A DNA stretch of 64,000 nt, from the NCBI RefSeq assembly GCF_040438645.1, contig NZ_CP159253.1, positions 1,860,001 to 1,924,000 of the forward strand, in the 5' to 3' direction. The position numbers and the translations under genes were made by a program. Shown here piece after piece: positions 45,623 to 54,625 of this stretch; positions within the stretch are counted from its first letter, which is position 1, and every line of letters starts with the position of its first letter. The DNA comes from Mesorhizobium sp. WSM2240. GTDB lineage: Bacteria > Pseudomonadota > Alphaproteobacteria > Rhizobiales > Rhizobiaceae. The notes beneath the pieces are model-generated. The model worked only from the letters and a program-made list of their open reading frames with translations. It was not told where the DNA came from and made no database searches.

Positions 45623-46681
45623 ATGATCGACGGGGGCGAAGCGATCCGCAAACTGGCTCTCAACGTGGCCAGGTTTACCGGATTGGCGCCCCTGGCCAGA
45701 TCGCTGGTCGGCGGCGTCGGCGCGATCCTGATGCTGCACCGGGTCACCGCCAATCCCGAAAAGCCGCTCGGCGTGAACCGGCATTTGAACATAGCGCCTG
45801 ATTTCCTCGACGCTGTGCTGTCGGACATGAAGGCGCGCGGCTACGAATTCGTGACGCTGGACGAGGCGATCGAGCGCCTGCGCAAAGGCGGCAATACCGG
45901 CCAGTTCGCCACCATCACCGCAGACGACGCCTACCGCGACAATTTCACCGAGGCGTTGCCGGTGCTGGAGACGCATCGCGCGCCGCTGACGATCTATGTG
46001 GCGCCTGCGCTGATCAGCGGCGACGCCGATCTCTGGTGGGACGTCGTCGACGAGATCGTCGGCAAGGGCGAGCCGATCTCGCTGGAGACGAGGCGCGGCC
46101 GGGAAATCATCGACTGTTCTACGCCGGCCAAAAGATTCGCTGCCAATGCCCGCCTGCACGAATACCTGACCGCCGATGTGCGCGAGGAGGATCAGCGCGA
46201 GGTCTTGCACGTCCTGGCGCGGTCGAGCGGCGTCGATCCGGACGCGCCGCGGCGCAAGACGCTGATGGACTGGGACGAGATTCGCCGGATCGCCGCGCAT
46301 CCTCTGGTGACGATCGGGGCGCATACGGTGCACCACTATAATCTGATGCGGCTCGACCAGCAGACCGCGCGGCGCGAATTGGCCGAGGCCATGCTGATGC
46401 TCGAAGCCGAGATTGGGCAAAAGCCGAAACATATGGCCTATCCCTATGGCTATGCGAGCGCGGTCGGCGCGCGCGAAGTGGCGTTGGCGCGCGAGGCCGG
46501 CTACGCCTCGGCGGTGACCACCCGCCACGGCGTGCTGCGCGCCGAGCATGCGAGCCATCTCCATGCCCTACCGCGCATATCGGTCAACGGCCGCTACCAG
46601 CGCGTGGCGCACATCCGCACCATGCTGTCAGGGGTGACCACCCCGCTCGCCAATGCCGGCAGGATGGTGGTTACGGTTTAG
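45623..46681 (+). CDS. polysaccharide deacetylase (NodB fold)
   Basis: A 352-residue carbohydrate esterase 4-like protein. VGAILMLHRV is the family opening. The first NodB motif is TADDAYRDNF (usual TFDDG, so Phe and Gly are replaced while both Asp remain). The zinc histidines are in GAHTVHHYNL, and KHMAYPYGYAS is the third motif. Metal binding and catalysis should be possible. ATG 45623 with GGTGAAGGA upstream is the best start; 63 further upstream residues lack family features. It lies at the end of the exopolysaccharide cluster and may trim acetyl groups. Confidence 0.87.
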   Translation: MIDGGEAIRKLALNVARFTGLAPLARSLVGGVGAILMLHRVTANPEKPLGVNRHLNIAPDFLDAVLSDMKARGYEFVTLDEAIERLRKGGNTGQFATITADDAYRDNFTEALPVLETHRAPLTIYVAPALISGDADLWWDVVDEIVGKGEPISLETRRGREIIDCSTPAKRFAANARLHEYLTADVREEDQREVLHVLARSSGVDPDAPRRKTLMDWDEIRRIAAHPLVTIGAHTVHHYNLMRLDQQTARRELAEAMLMLEAEIGQKPKHMAYPYGYASAVGAREVALAREAGYASAVTTRHGVLRAEHASHLHALPRISVNGRYQRVAHIRTMLSGVTTPLANAGRMVVTV

Positions 46682-46911
46682 GGTGAGGCTAAGGCAGTTC
46701 AGGGTGGACTACTGCCATACCAGCTCGCCAATCGGATGGGCAATAAGCGCCAAGTTCCTGACTTTCGGAGGTCTCGTGAGCGGAGCGAGGGCTTCGGACC
46801 GGTCTCATGCGACGCACAGCTGCCGCGTGATACGCATCGGCCTTTGGCGGCTTAACGCCCTCCGAATTCTGCGGCGTGAGGTAGCGATCATCCAAGCGTC
46901 GTGGGCAGAGT

Positions 46912-47490
46912 TTAGAGAAGGTACGGGATGATCATCTTGGTTTTCTGCCGATAAATGGCGTAGCGCCCGTCAAACGTGCGGCTGAGCAGTTTCTCCTCCG
47001 CGCGGGCGCGCCAGGCGAAGGTCGGGCCAACTCCGAACAGCACAATAAGGAAAGCTGGCCAGCTGCCGAAGGCGAGCGCTGCGCCCACGGCGAGCAGTGT
47101 GAGGCCCAGGTAGATGGGGTGGCGCACGAGGCGATAGGGGCCGGTTGTGACGAGGCCAGTGCTCGGATCTGTCTTAGGGGTAAGGCTCCATGCGGCACCG
47201 AGCTCGGCCCGGGATCGGAGGACAATGGTGGCCCCCGCGAGGGCGAGAAGGCATCCTGACAGCGCCAGCGGCAGCGCCATGGGAGCCTCGGAGCTGCCGG
47301 AAAAAATCAGGAGCGAAGGGAAGAACAGGCCGAATGCGGCGAGGTTCGCCACCAGCGGTGCCTGGTCGCCTCCACCGTGGCGTGGCCGCGCCCTGCGTCC
47401 TCCGGCCCGCCGGCCGATGCCCAACAGCGACATGGGCCCCGCAAAGGCGACGAGGGAGACCGCGCGGAGAAGGATGACGAGCGTCGACAT
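46912..47490 (-). CDS. isoprenylcysteine carboxylmethyltransferase-family membrane protein (first)
   Basis: A 192-residue membrane protein with four or five hydrophobic segments. The C-terminal ICMT/PEMT motif is intact: TGPYRLVRHPIYLGLTLL, then RARAEEKLLSRTFDGRYAIYRQ. In this family the RHPxY and EExxL parts bind S-adenosylmethionine, and the substrate is a lipid or prenylated molecule. It is the third gene of an ICMT-VTT-ICMT run read leftwards from the MarR gene and starts three bases after the VTT gene's stop. The substrate is unknown. Confidence 0.83.
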   Translation of the reverse strand: MSTLVILLRAVSLVAFAGPMSLLGIGRRAGGRRARPRHGGGDQAPLVANLAAFGLFFPSLLIFSGSSEAPMALPLALSGCLLALAGATIVLRSRAELGAAWSLTPKTDPSTGLVTTGPYRLVRHPIYLGLTLLAVGAALAFGSWPAFLIVLFGVGPTFAWRARAEEKLLSRTFDGRYAIYRQKTKMIIPYLL

Positions 47491-47493
47491 TTG

Positions 47494-48111
47494 TTAGGCG
47501 CGGAGCCGGATGAGATAGAGGGCGAGAGGCAGCAGGAGAATGGGGACCACGTAGCTCACTACAAGGGCCAGGATCGGTTGGTCCGCCCACCCAGCGCCTA
47601 TGGCTGCAAACGCGAACCCCGTGGGCACGCTTCCGACGGTCAGCGCCGCCATGAATTTTCGCAACGGCATGCCCGCAAGTCCGGCGAGGAAGACCATGGC
47701 CTCCGGGACGCTGTATGGAAGGCTGCGGGTCAGCACGATCGCCCAGGCGCCGCCACGGTCGAAGAAGCTCTCCATCCTGTGCAGAGACCGGGGCCCGGTG
47801 AAGCGCTGAGCGAAGCGTCGCGCGGAGGTGAGCATCAGGCCGTAGCCGAGAAGGCCGCCGGTGATCAGGGCGAGGCTGCCGAGCAATCCGCCGAGCAGTG
47901 TTCCATAGATGATGCCAAGCGCGGCGATCACGGCGGTCTGCGGGACCGGCAGCACAATATCGACCCAGATGAGAGCAATGCCGACCGCCCAGGCCCAACT
48001 ATCGTAATCCCGGAGCGCCAGTACGGCGTCATTGGCCTCCTCGGGTGTCGGCATCTTCGCGCAGGAGGCGAGCACGGCCACCAGAATACCGACGATCAGG
48101 GCTGATCTCAT
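47494..48111 (-). CDS. VTT-domain (TVP38/DedA-like) membrane protein with lipobox-like N-terminus
   Basis: A 205-residue protein with about six hydrophobic segments. The central VTT motif reads ALGIIYGTLLGGLLGSLA and LTRSLPYSVPEAMVFLAGLAGMPLRKFM, which are the two re-entrant loops of DedA/TVP38 proteins, lipid-linked transporters or scramblases. The N-terminus VAVLASCAK has a lipobox-like LASC at cysteine 17, unusual for this family. The gene is sandwiched between two ICMT genes and is co-directional. A role in moving an ICMT product across the membrane is a reasonable guess. Confidence 0.85.
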   Translation of the reverse strand: MRSALIVGILVAVLASCAKMPTPEEANDAVLALRDYDSWAWAVGIALIWVDIVLPVPQTAVIAALGIIYGTLLGGLLGSLALITGGLLGYGLMLTSARRFAQRFTGPRSLHRMESFFDRGGAWAIVLTRSLPYSVPEAMVFLAGLAGMPLRKFMAALTVGSVPTGFAFAAIGAGWADQPILALVVSYVVPILLLPLALYLIRLRA

Positions 48112-48153
48112 TTCGGCCTCCTAACGCGTAGAGCCGGCGCTCCTGCCCGACGG

Positions 48154-48648
48154 CTACAGCCATCGGCGCACACGGGCTTTGTAGTCCCGATAGGCGTCGC
48201 CGAATCGCCGCTCCAGGTACGCCTCCTCGCGTGCGACGACGCCGTAGCGGATCGCGATTGCCAGAGGCAGCGTAAGAATGAGGAGCCACGAGCTTTGTGC
48301 GGCTACGCCGACGCCGCCGTAGATGAGAAACATGCCGAGATAGATGGGATTGCGGGTCCAGCCGTTGATGCCGGTCGTCACCAGCGCGCGGGTGGGTTCG
48401 TTGGTGGGTATCGGCGTCCCCGCTCGTAAGAAGTTGCGGACTCCCGCGGCAAAGATCGCAAGTCCGATGAGGATCAGCGAGCCGCCGATGCTCCAGTAGA
48501 CCAGGTCGCCCCCGGGAACCGGGAACGACAAAGGCAGCAGGCGATCCAAGACGAAGCCGATCAGAAGAGCGGCAAGGAAGAGGAGGGGCGGTCTCGCGAT
48601 GACGCCTGCGGTTCCGGTGTCAGTTAATTTCGGCTCGGCAGAGTCCAT
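48154..48648 (-). CDS. isoprenylcysteine carboxylmethyltransferase-family membrane protein (second)
   Basis: A 164-residue membrane protein with four hydrophobic segments. It has TTGINGWTRNPIYLGMFLIY and VAREEAYLERRFGDAYRDYKARVRRWL, the SAM-binding ICMT motif with Asn in place of the usual His in RHP. It is not a recent copy of the first ICMT gene; the two share only the motif. It is the first gene of the run, with AGGAGGA upstream of its ATG, and faces the divergent MarR gene across two palindromic operators. Confidence 0.83.
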   Translation of the reverse strand: MDSAEPKLTDTGTAGVIARPPLLFLAALLIGFVLDRLLPLSFPVPGGDLVYWSIGGSLILIGLAIFAAGVRNFLRAGTPIPTNEPTRALVTTGINGWTRNPIYLGMFLIYGGVGVAAQSSWLLILTLPLAIAIRYGVVAREEAYLERRFGDAYRDYKARVRRWL

Positions 48649-48694
48649 ATCCGTCCTCCTTCCGCTGGGGCCGTACGGCCCAGCTTCGCCGGAA

Positions 48695-48713
48695 ATGACA
48701 ACTAAGGTGTCAT
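48695..48713. promoter_or_regulatory. MarR operator candidate 1
   Basis: ATGACA-N7-TGTCAT is a perfect 6+6 dyad with the centre ACTAAGG. It is nearest to the ICMT start (46 bases). It is almost identical to the second site at 48722, including the spacer (ACTAAGG against ACTTAGG). Centres are 27 bases apart. Confidence 0.75.
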
Positions 48714-48721
48714 TCTAGAAG

Positions 48722-48740
48722 TTGACAACTTAGGTGTCAA
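48722..48740. promoter_or_regulatory. MarR operator candidate 2 overlapping the marR promoter
   Basis: TTGACA-N7-TGTCAA is a perfect 6+6 dyad with the centre ACTTAGG. Its TTGACA is also a consensus -35 box, with GATATT 18 bases downstream (48746-48751) as -10. The operator thus lies on the marR promoter and implies autoregulation. Confidence 0.75.
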
Positions 48741-48782
48741 TTGGAGATATTTGGCGCAGGACATGAAAACGGAAGCGAAGCG

Positions 48783-49292
48783 ATGGCATCAGCAAGACAA
48801 AGGACCCAGGTGGCCCGAGCAACGGCGGCGGGGCCTAACCCCGACAACAAGGCAGAGGCGGTCGCCGAATTGATGCTCGAAGTGGCCCAGTGCTTCTTCA
48901 AAATTCGGGCTCTCGGCCAGAAGACAGGACTCATCACGAGTTGGGGCGGTGGTGCGTTCGGCTTCATGCGAAGCCTCGCGCTGCTTGGTCCGCTCACTGT
49001 GCCGCAGCTCGCCCAAATGCGCCCTACCAGCCGCCAGCGCATGCAGCGACTGGCGGACGAGCTTGCGGCCGAGGGGCTCGTGGAATTCATCGACAATCCG
49101 AAGCACCGGCGCTCGAAGCTCGTGCGGCTGACGCCCAAGGGTGACGCGCGCTACCGGGAGTTCAACGCCCGGCTCCTCTCGATCGCTTCGACCATGGGCA
49201 TCGCTCTCAGCGAAACGGATATCCGCAAGGCGATCGAAACCGTGCGGCAGATGAGTGATGACGTGAAAGCGCGGTCGGAGCAACTGCCGTAG
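48783..49292 (+). CDS. MarR-family regulator of the ICMT-VTT-ICMT locus
   Basis: A 169-residue MarR protein starting MASARQRTQ. The winged helix has GGGAFGFMRSLALLGPLTVPQLAQ and the recognition part MRPTSRQRMQRLADELAAEGLVEFIDNPKHRRSKLVRLTPKG. I start at ATG 48783; an ATG 42 bases upstream is possible, but begins inside the -10 region. The gene is divergent from the membrane genes, and two operators lie between. It likely represses both directions until a hydrophobic ligand binds. Confidence 0.9.
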   Translation: MASARQRTQVARATAAGPNPDNKAEAVAELMLEVAQCFFKIRALGQKTGLITSWGGGAFGFMRSLALLGPLTVPQLAQMRPTSRQRMQRLADELAAEGLVEFIDNPKHRRSKLVRLTPKGDARYREFNARLLSIASTMGIALSETDIRKAIETVRQMSDDVKARSEQLP

Positions 49293-49301
49293 CCTTCCGC
49301 A

Positions 49302-49320
49302 GTCCCGCGAGATTCGGGAC
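49302..49320. terminator. stem-loop between convergent marR and BKACE genes
   Basis: GTCCCG-CGAGATT-CGGGAC is a perfect 6-bp GC-rich hairpin nine bases after the marR stop. CTTACTT follows. It could end transcription from both sides. Confidence 0.4.
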
Positions 49321-49358
49321 CTTACTTCAGGAGAGCGGAATAAGCTTTCGGATGTGAA

Positions 49359-50084
49359 TTACTTGGCAGGTGCAGTGCGGAAGATCGCGGCGGCGGCGGC
49401 CACCAGGGCGGCATTGTCGAACGCGATCGTTCCGTCCGCGAGATGCTTGCCGTCTTCCAATCCGACCCGCGTCGACCATCGCCGTTGACGCGCAAGCTCG
49501 ACGAACTGCCAAACCGTCGCGTCGAACCCGTGCAGGAGGATGGGTCGCCTTGTGCCCGCGCGTTCAAGCACGTTGGCGATTCCGTCTGTCATCTCTCGCG
49601 CGATTGCCGGATTCTGTTCCTCGATTTCTATGAGGACGCGGAAAACCCGTTGGTGATCGGAAAGGTTTACAAGACGCTCTGCGTCGGCAACCGAGGCAAG
49701 TCCTGCCTCTATCCCGATCCCGCGATGCCGAAGCAGTTCCATGACGGCCGGCGCATCGGCTTCCGACAGATTTACGGAGGCATAATCCGGAAGCTCGCTC
49801 CACCTGGCGATGGAATCGCGGGTTTGTTTCTCATCATTCTCGATCCAGGCCCCTGTGGACACGCCGATAAGCGTGCCGGGGCAGGCGCGGCGAACGGCTG
49901 CAATGGTCGCGTCCACCGCAGCCAGGCTTTCCTGCCCGTTCGGTCCGCGCGGGTGAATGTGCAGTTCGGCCGCCCCAGCGGCTACGCAGGACACGCCATC
50001 GCGCGCCATTGCTTCCGCCGTGAGTGGAAGTCGAGGGTGGAAGTTGTTAGGACGCGCGCCGTTCAGGCAGGCTTGAACGATCAT
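49359..50084 (-). CDS. BKACE (DUF849, beta-keto acid cleavage) family protein
   Basis: A 241-residue TIM-barrel protein, slightly shorter than the usual 270-310. AAGAAELHIHPRGPNG carries the zinc histidines, IGVSTGAWI, the YASVNLSE strand and TRVGLEDGKHLADG the late Glu-Asp. BKACE enzymes split beta-keto acids with acetyl-CoA into an acetoacetate-type product. The shortening and missing classical N-terminal segment suggest a divergent member. It is monocistronic and convergent with the MarR gene. The substrate is unknown. Confidence 0.83.
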   Translation of the reverse strand: MIVQACLNGARPNNFHPRLPLTAEAMARDGVSCVAAGAAELHIHPRGPNGQESLAAVDATIAAVRRACPGTLIGVSTGAWIENDEKQTRDSIARWSELPDYASVNLSEADAPAVMELLRHRGIGIEAGLASVADAERLVNLSDHQRVFRVLIEIEEQNPAIAREMTDGIANVLERAGTRRPILLHGFDATVWQFVELARQRRWSTRVGLEDGKHLADGTIAFDNAALVAAAAAIFRTAPAK

Positions 50085-50189
50085 GTGGCTTTCCGATCAA
50101 CGACAGGTACAGTCACTGCGTACCGGAAATCTGCAAGTCGGCTCCGGCATTCAGTGCCGAGTATAAACATCGAATTGCGTGTTAATCAC

Positions 50190-50405
50190 CTACCGGCCAG
50201 CCTTCGGCGGCAGGATCATCCATTTGATGATCGCCATGGCCGGCAGGATCCACAAAAGCCCGCTGAGCAGGAAGAAGACGAAATGCGTCAGCGGCCCGGA
50301 TTCGGCGAGCTGCGCCACCGCGACCGTCGTCGCGGCCAGCGCATAGACGATCACCAGCAGGATCAGGAGAACAGTTCCGATGAGCTTCTTCAGGCGAACG
50401 GGCAT
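50190..50405 (-). CDS. DUF2842 small membrane protein
   Basis: A 71-residue protein (MPVRLKKLIGTVLLILLVIVY) with two TM helices, residues 9-33 and 43-64, and LWILPAMAIIKWMILPP at the end, the DUF2842 pattern. The ATG at 50405 follows a GGAAAAA stretch. In alphaproteobacteria it is usually encoded beside ctaA (cox15), as it is here in divergent orientation (156 bases apart). The function is unknown; the location hints at cytochrome oxidase biogenesis. Confidence 0.8.
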   Translation of the reverse strand: MPVRLKKLIGTVLLILLVIVYALAATTVAVAQLAESGPLTHFVFFLLSGLLWILPAMAIIKWMILPPKAGR

Positions 50406-50561
50406 TTTTCCGGTCCAGTGTCGAGGTTCCGCATAGAGCCTTGCCGTGCGCGGCACAAGGCGGCCGCCATTTCCCTGGCGCGGCGCGACGGCGTGCCGCG
50501 CCCGCAAAAGCCTTGAAAGCGCCGCGCCATTGGTCCACCACTCGACCGAAATATTCGGGAA

Positions 50562-51662
50562 ATGGGCTTGATGGCATCGATCACGACAGGCGGCGAACCG
50601 ATCGCTACCCGCGACCGCGAACTGCACAACCGGGCACTGGTGCGCGGCTGGCTTTATTGCGTGCTGGTGGTGCTGTTTGCGCTGGTGCTGGTCGGCGGCG
50701 CGACGCGGCTCACCGATTCCGGCCTGTCGATCACCGAATGGAAGCCTATCCACGGCGTGATCCCGCCGCTTTCCGATGCCGACTGGCAGGAAGAGTTCCA
50801 AAAATACCGGCAGATTCCGGAATATCAGCAGATCAACCAGGGCATGAGCCTCGACGCCTTCAAGCGCATTTTCTGGTGGGAGTGGGCTCATCGCATCCTT
50901 GCGCGCGGCGTCGGCTTCGTCTTCGCGCTGCCGCTGCTGTTCTTCTGGGTGACCGGACGGATCGAGCGCGGCCTGATGCCCAAGCTTCTGGGCATTCTGG
51001 CGCTCGGCGGCCTGCAGGGCGCGATCGGCTGGTGGATGGTCGCTTCCGGCCTGGTCGAGCGCGTCGACGTCAGCCAGTACAGGCTGGCCACGCACCTGAC
51101 GCTGGCGGCCGCCATCTTCGCCGCGACCATGATCGTGGCGCGCGGGCTTGCGCCGCATTCAGAGGCCGGGGCCGGGCAGGCGACGAGGCGCTTCGCCGGC
51201 CTGCTGGTGCTCTTGACGCTCATCCAGATCTATCTCGGCGGGCTGGTGGCCGGGCTCGACGGCGGCATGAGCTACAACACCTGGCCGCTGATGGACGGAA
51301 GGCTCATGCCCGGCGACATGTTCATCCTGGAGCCCTGGTGGCGCAATTTCTTCGAAAACCCGAAGACAGTGCAGTTCGTCCATCGCCTTGGAGCCTACAT
51401 CGTATTTGTCGCAGCGCTCTGGCACATGATTTCCGTGCGCCGCCGCGAGCCCGGAACGACGCATGCCCGCCGGGCGCTGGTGCTGTTCCATCTGGTGCTG
51501 GCGCAGGCCCTGATCGGCATCGCCACGCTGGTCATGCAGGTGCCGATGCACTGGGCGCTGCTCCACCAGGGTTTCGCGCTGATCGTACTCGGCTTCGCCG
51601 CCGCCCACTGGCGCGGCACGAAAGGCGCCTATCCGCTGCCGGGCGAAGCGGTCAGGAATTAG
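50562..51662 (+). CDS. ctaA: heme A synthase
   Basis: A 366-residue integral membrane protein, COX15/CtaA type 2 with eight helices. It converts heme O to heme A, the cofactor of aa3-type oxidases. Histidine-bearing helices are visible: [41 protein letters not shown] and [38 protein letters not shown] is the signature of the N-terminal loop. A second ATG at 50571 is possible. It supports the caa3 oxidase encoded nine kilobases downstream, or an aa3 oxidase elsewhere. Confidence 0.96.
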   Translation: MGLMASITTGGEPIATRDRELHNRALVRGWLYCVLVVLFALVLVGGATRLTDSGLSITEWKPIHGVIPPLSDADWQEEFQKYRQIPEYQQINQGMSLDAFKRIFWWEWAHRILARGVGFVFALPLLFFWVTGRIERGLMPKLLGILALGGLQGAIGWWMVASGLVERVDVSQYRLATHLTLAAAIFAATMIVARGLAPHSEAGAGQATRRFAGLLVLLTLIQIYLGGLVAGLDGGMSYNTWPLMDGRLMPGDMFILEPWWRNFFENPKTVQFVHRLGAYIVFVAALWHMISVRRREPGTTHARRALVLFHLVLAQALIGIATLVMQVPMHWALLHQGFALIVLGFAAAHWRGTKGAYPLPGEAVRN

Positions 51663-52489
51663 CTCGCGCCGCGTATCGCTGCCGCGATCGACAGTTCGCG
51701 GCGCTCGTCTACTTCGTTGCGGTCCTCGCCATGCCACGCCGCCGACAGGCAGCCATAGGCGACAGCATGGTCGAGAATGGAGCGGACGTCCTGTCCGAGC
51801 GTGCGAGCGAAAATTTCGGCCATGGAGGCGATGCGGTTCGGGTCCAGGCAAAGATCGTCGCGATCGAGCGGGTTGTAGAACATATTTGCGGCGTCGAAGC
51901 CCGGATCGCCCAGCACGCCTTTCGGGTCGATCGCCAGCCAGCCGCGCGGGCCGTGCATGATATTTTCGTGGTGCAGGTCGCCATGCAAGGGACGGACGTC
52001 GCGCGGATCGGCGAGCAGCCTCTCCGCGAGCGTGGCCGCCTCGACGTAGAAGCCATCCCGGCCTGCGTCGCGATCGGCCTTCGCTCGTTGGAACAGGCTC
52101 TTAAAACGCTCCCGGAGCGGCTGCAGGTCGCCGGGAATAGGAAGGTCTGACGGCGCGAAGAGCCGCGCCATCACTTCCGCTGCGATCTCGGTGGCGACGC
52201 TGTCACCATATGTGTTGAGGTCGTCGACCAGATGCCGCTCGCCGGCGTATTCGAGCAGCATCTTATTGCTGTCGAAGCCGAGCAGCTTTACCGCGCCGTC
52301 GCCGTTCCGCCAGGACAGGAAATGCGCCCCGCGCAACTCGTCCTCGACGTCGTCGAAGGGCTTCAGATCCTTGACCACGGCGGGCTTGCCGTCGTCCAGC
52401 CGCACCTTCCAGATGCGGCTGCTGAAGGTCTGGGCAATAAGGATAGGATCGCTGACGTTCCAGCGCGCTGGAAAGGCAGGCTGATCCAT
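51659..52489 (-). CDS. aminoglycoside phosphotransferase-family kinase, APH(6)-like
   Basis: A 276-residue protein kinase-like-fold enzyme. [11 protein letters not shown] is the catalytic loop (Asp base, Asn metal), and [22 protein letters not shown] the DFG-equivalent aspartate. The N-terminal lobe has [10 protein letters not shown] (phosphate-binding Lys). The sequence resembles streptomycin 6-kinases. In soil Rhizobiales such genes are common and need not confer clinical resistance. The stop overlaps the ctaA stop on the other strand by four bases; argC ends right before its ATG, so they may share a transcript. Confidence 0.85.
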   Translation of the reverse strand: MDQPAFPARWNVSDPILIAQTFSSRIWKVRLDDGKPAVVKDLKPFDDVEDELRGAHFLSWRNGDGAVKLLGFDSNKMLLEYAGERHLVDDLNTYGDSVATEIAAEVMARLFAPSDLPIPGDLQPLRERFKSLFQRAKADRDAGRDGFYVEAATLAERLLADPRDVRPLHGDLHHENIMHGPRGWLAIDPKGVLGDPGFDAANMFYNPLDRDDLCLDPNRIASMAEIFARTLGQDVRSILDHAVAYGCLSAAWHGEDRNEVDERRELSIAAAIRGAS

Positions 52490-53428
52490 TCAGTGCTTGA
52501 GGCCCAGCATAATATCCATGTTCTGGACTGCGGCGCCGGAAGCGCCCTTGCCGAGATTGTCGAGCAGCGCGACCAGATTGACCTGCCCCTGGCCTTCGGT
52601 GCCGAAGACGTAGAGCTTCATCAAATCGGTGTCGTTGAGTTCCGTCGGGTCGAGGCGCGTGAGCTTCGCGCTTTCCGCCAGCGGTACGACCTGTACGATC
52701 TCCTGGCCGGCATAATGCGCTTCAAGCGTCGCGTGGATCTCGCCCAGCGACGCTACGCCGTTGAGGTCGGACAAATGCAGTGGCGCCTGCACGATCATGC
52801 CCTGCGCGAAGCGGCCCACGCTCGGCGAGAAGATTGGCCGGCGTTCGAGCAGCCCGTGCTTCTGCATTTCGGGCACGTGCTTGTGCTGCAGCGTGAGGCC
52901 GTAGAGGAAATGCGGCGCCGCGACATAGTCGTCGCGCGAGGCGTCTTCCATCTGCGCGATCATCTGCTTGCCGCCGCCCGTATAGCCGGACACGGCGTTG
53001 ACCGTGATCGGATGATCGGCAGACAGAATGCCGGCCGCCACCAGCGGGCGGATCAGCGCGATCGCGCCGGTCGGATAGCAGCCAGGATTGGCGACCAGCC
53101 GCGCCTCGGCGATCTTGTCGCGCTGTTCAGAATCCAGTTCGGCGAAGCCGTAGGCCCAGTCGGGATGGACGCGGAACGCCGTCGACGTGTCGATGACACG
53201 GGTCGAATTGTGGCCTTCGAGGATGGCGACCGCCTCTCGCGAGGCGTCGTCGGGCAGGCACAGCATGGCGATGTCGGCCGATTTCAGGAAATCGGCGCGC
53301 ATGTCCATGTTGCGCCGCTCCGCTTCCGGAATCGACAGAATGTCCAGGTCGGCGCGGCGGGCGAGGCGGGCGCGGATCTGCAGTCCCGTCGTGCCGTGTT
53401 CGCCGTCGATGAAGATCTTTGGTTTCAT
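52490..53428 (-). CDS. argC: N-acetyl-gamma-glutamyl-phosphate reductase (type 2)
   Basis: A 312-residue type-2 ArgC. It reduces N-acetyl-glutamyl phosphate to the semialdehyde in arginine synthesis. [15 protein letters not shown] is the NADP loop, [13 protein letters not shown] holds the catalytic cysteine, and [11 protein letters not shown] follows. The short length and the DGEHGTTG motif distinguish it from the long type-1 enzymes. I start at ATG 53428 (MKPKIF). In rhizobia argC often follows rpsI; here agmatinase and GDPD genes lie in between. Confidence 0.95.
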   Translation of the reverse strand: MKPKIFIDGEHGTTGLQIRARLARRADLDILSIPEAERRNMDMRADFLKSADIAMLCLPDDASREAVAILEGHNSTRVIDTSTAFRVHPDWAYGFAELDSEQRDKIAEARLVANPGCYPTGAIALIRPLVAAGILSADHPITVNAVSGYTGGGKQMIAQMEDASRDDYVAAPHFLYGLTLQHKHVPEMQKHGLLERRPIFSPSVGRFAQGMIVQAPLHLSDLNGVASLGEIHATLEAHYAGQEIVQVVPLAESAKLTRLDPTELNDTDLMKLYVFGTEGQGQVNLVALLDNLGKGASGAAVQNMDIMLGLKH

Positions 53429-53448
53429 GCCTGCCGTTCCGTGCAAAT

Positions 53449-54444
53449 CTAGATGTCGCTGCCGTGGTTCACAGCAGTATTGTTGTTCAGCGCCTCGAGC
53501 CTGGCCTTACGCTCCGCCAGCAGCCCGATATAGTACAGCGCCACCGACGCGCCGGCGATCGCGGTAATATCGGCATGGTCGTAGGCTGGCGCAACCTCTA
53601 CGACATCTGCACCGACAATGTCGATCTGCGTCATCTGCCGCAACACCGAAAGAATCTTGGCCGAGGAGGGCCCGCCGGCGACCGGCGTGCCGGTGCCGGG
53701 CGCATAGGCGGGGTCCAGGCAGTCTATATCGAAGGTCACATAGGTCTTCCTGCCGCCGGTACGCTCGGCGATGGCGTAGGCGATATCGGCCGCGCGCATT
53801 TCCTCGATCTCGTAGCCGTGCAAGATCTTGATCCCGAATGTATCGGGCGCATGGGTGCGCACGCCGATCTGGATCGAGCGGTCGGGATCGATGATGCCAT
53901 CGCGCACCGCGCGCGCGACGAAGGAGCCGTGGTCGATGCGCTTGCCGTCGTCGAACCAGGTGTCCTGATGGGCATCGAACTGCACCAGCGCCAGCGGCCC
54001 GTGCAGCGCCGCATGCGCCTTGAGCAGCGGCCAGGTGACGAAATGATCGCCGCCAAGCGTCAGCAGGAAAGCGCCTGAGGAGATCAGCCTTGCGGCCTCG
54101 CGCTCGATGGTCTTCGGCGTCTTTTGATGGTTGCCGTAGTCGAGCAGGCAGTCGCCATAGTCGACGACGCCGAGCTTGTCGAACAGGTCGAGATGGAAGG
54201 GATATTGCGGATCGTTGTCGAAGATCGCCGACGCGCGGCGGATCGCCTGCGGCCCGAAACGCGATCCAGGCCTGTTGCTCACTGCGGCGTCGAACGGAAT
54301 GCCCCAGACCACGACGTCCGCGCCTGTCACGTTTTTCGTGTAGCGGCGGCGCATGAAGGAAAGCCCGCCGGCATAGGTCGGATCGCTCGCGGCGCCGGTA
54401 TTTCCGCGCGCGGTGAAGGCGTGATCGATCGATCTGGCTGGCAT
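53449..54444 (-). CDS. speB: agmatinase/ureohydrolase family protein
   Basis: A 331-residue manganese ureohydrolase. The three metal motifs are intact: [21 protein letters not shown] and [16 protein letters not shown]. It hydrolyses a guanidine compound to urea and an amine. Agmatine is the default assignment; other members act on guanidinobutyrate or related compounds, and the SpeB-type FMRRRYTKN region alone does not separate them. I start at ATG 54444 ([10 protein letters not shown]). It lies 20 bases upstream of argC on the same strand, forming an arginine-metabolism pair. Confidence 0.88.
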   Translation of the reverse strand: MPARSIDHAFTARGNTGAASDPTYAGGLSFMRRRYTKNVTGADVVVWGIPFDAAVSNRPGSRFGPQAIRRASAIFDNDPQYPFHLDLFDKLGVVDYGDCLLDYGNHQKTPKTIEREAARLISSGAFLLTLGGDHFVTWPLLKAHAALHGPLALVQFDAHQDTWFDDGKRIDHGSFVARAVRDGIIDPDRSIQIGVRTHAPDTFGIKILHGYEIEEMRAADIAYAIAERTGGRKTYVTFDIDCLDPAYAPGTGTPVAGGPSSAKILSVLRQMTQIDIVGADVVEVAPAYDHADITAIAGASVALYYIGLLAERKARLEALNNNTAVNHGSDI

Positions 54445-54625
54445 CGTGCGGGGTTCCCCTCTGTTTTGCGGAGGCAAGCTATTGGCCGGATATGACGCAG
54501 GTGCAACCAAAAAGACGGCCCATCGCGCGCAACCGGCAGTTTCGGCAGGGTTTCGCCGCCTTCATTTGCCTGTCATGACCGGCCGCTAATCCGTCGCTCG
54601 ACCATTCGGCCACGGAGCGAATCGC

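Noticed and set aside
46682-46911. Remnant of a transposase or lost gene
   Set aside because: Short frames exist on both strands, but none shows a conserved motif; I see nothing that supports a gene here.
51659-52489. Acquired antibiotic-resistance gene
   Set aside because: The APH(6)-like gene has the same composition as its neighbours and no mobile element nearby, so it looks like a native chromosomal kinase.
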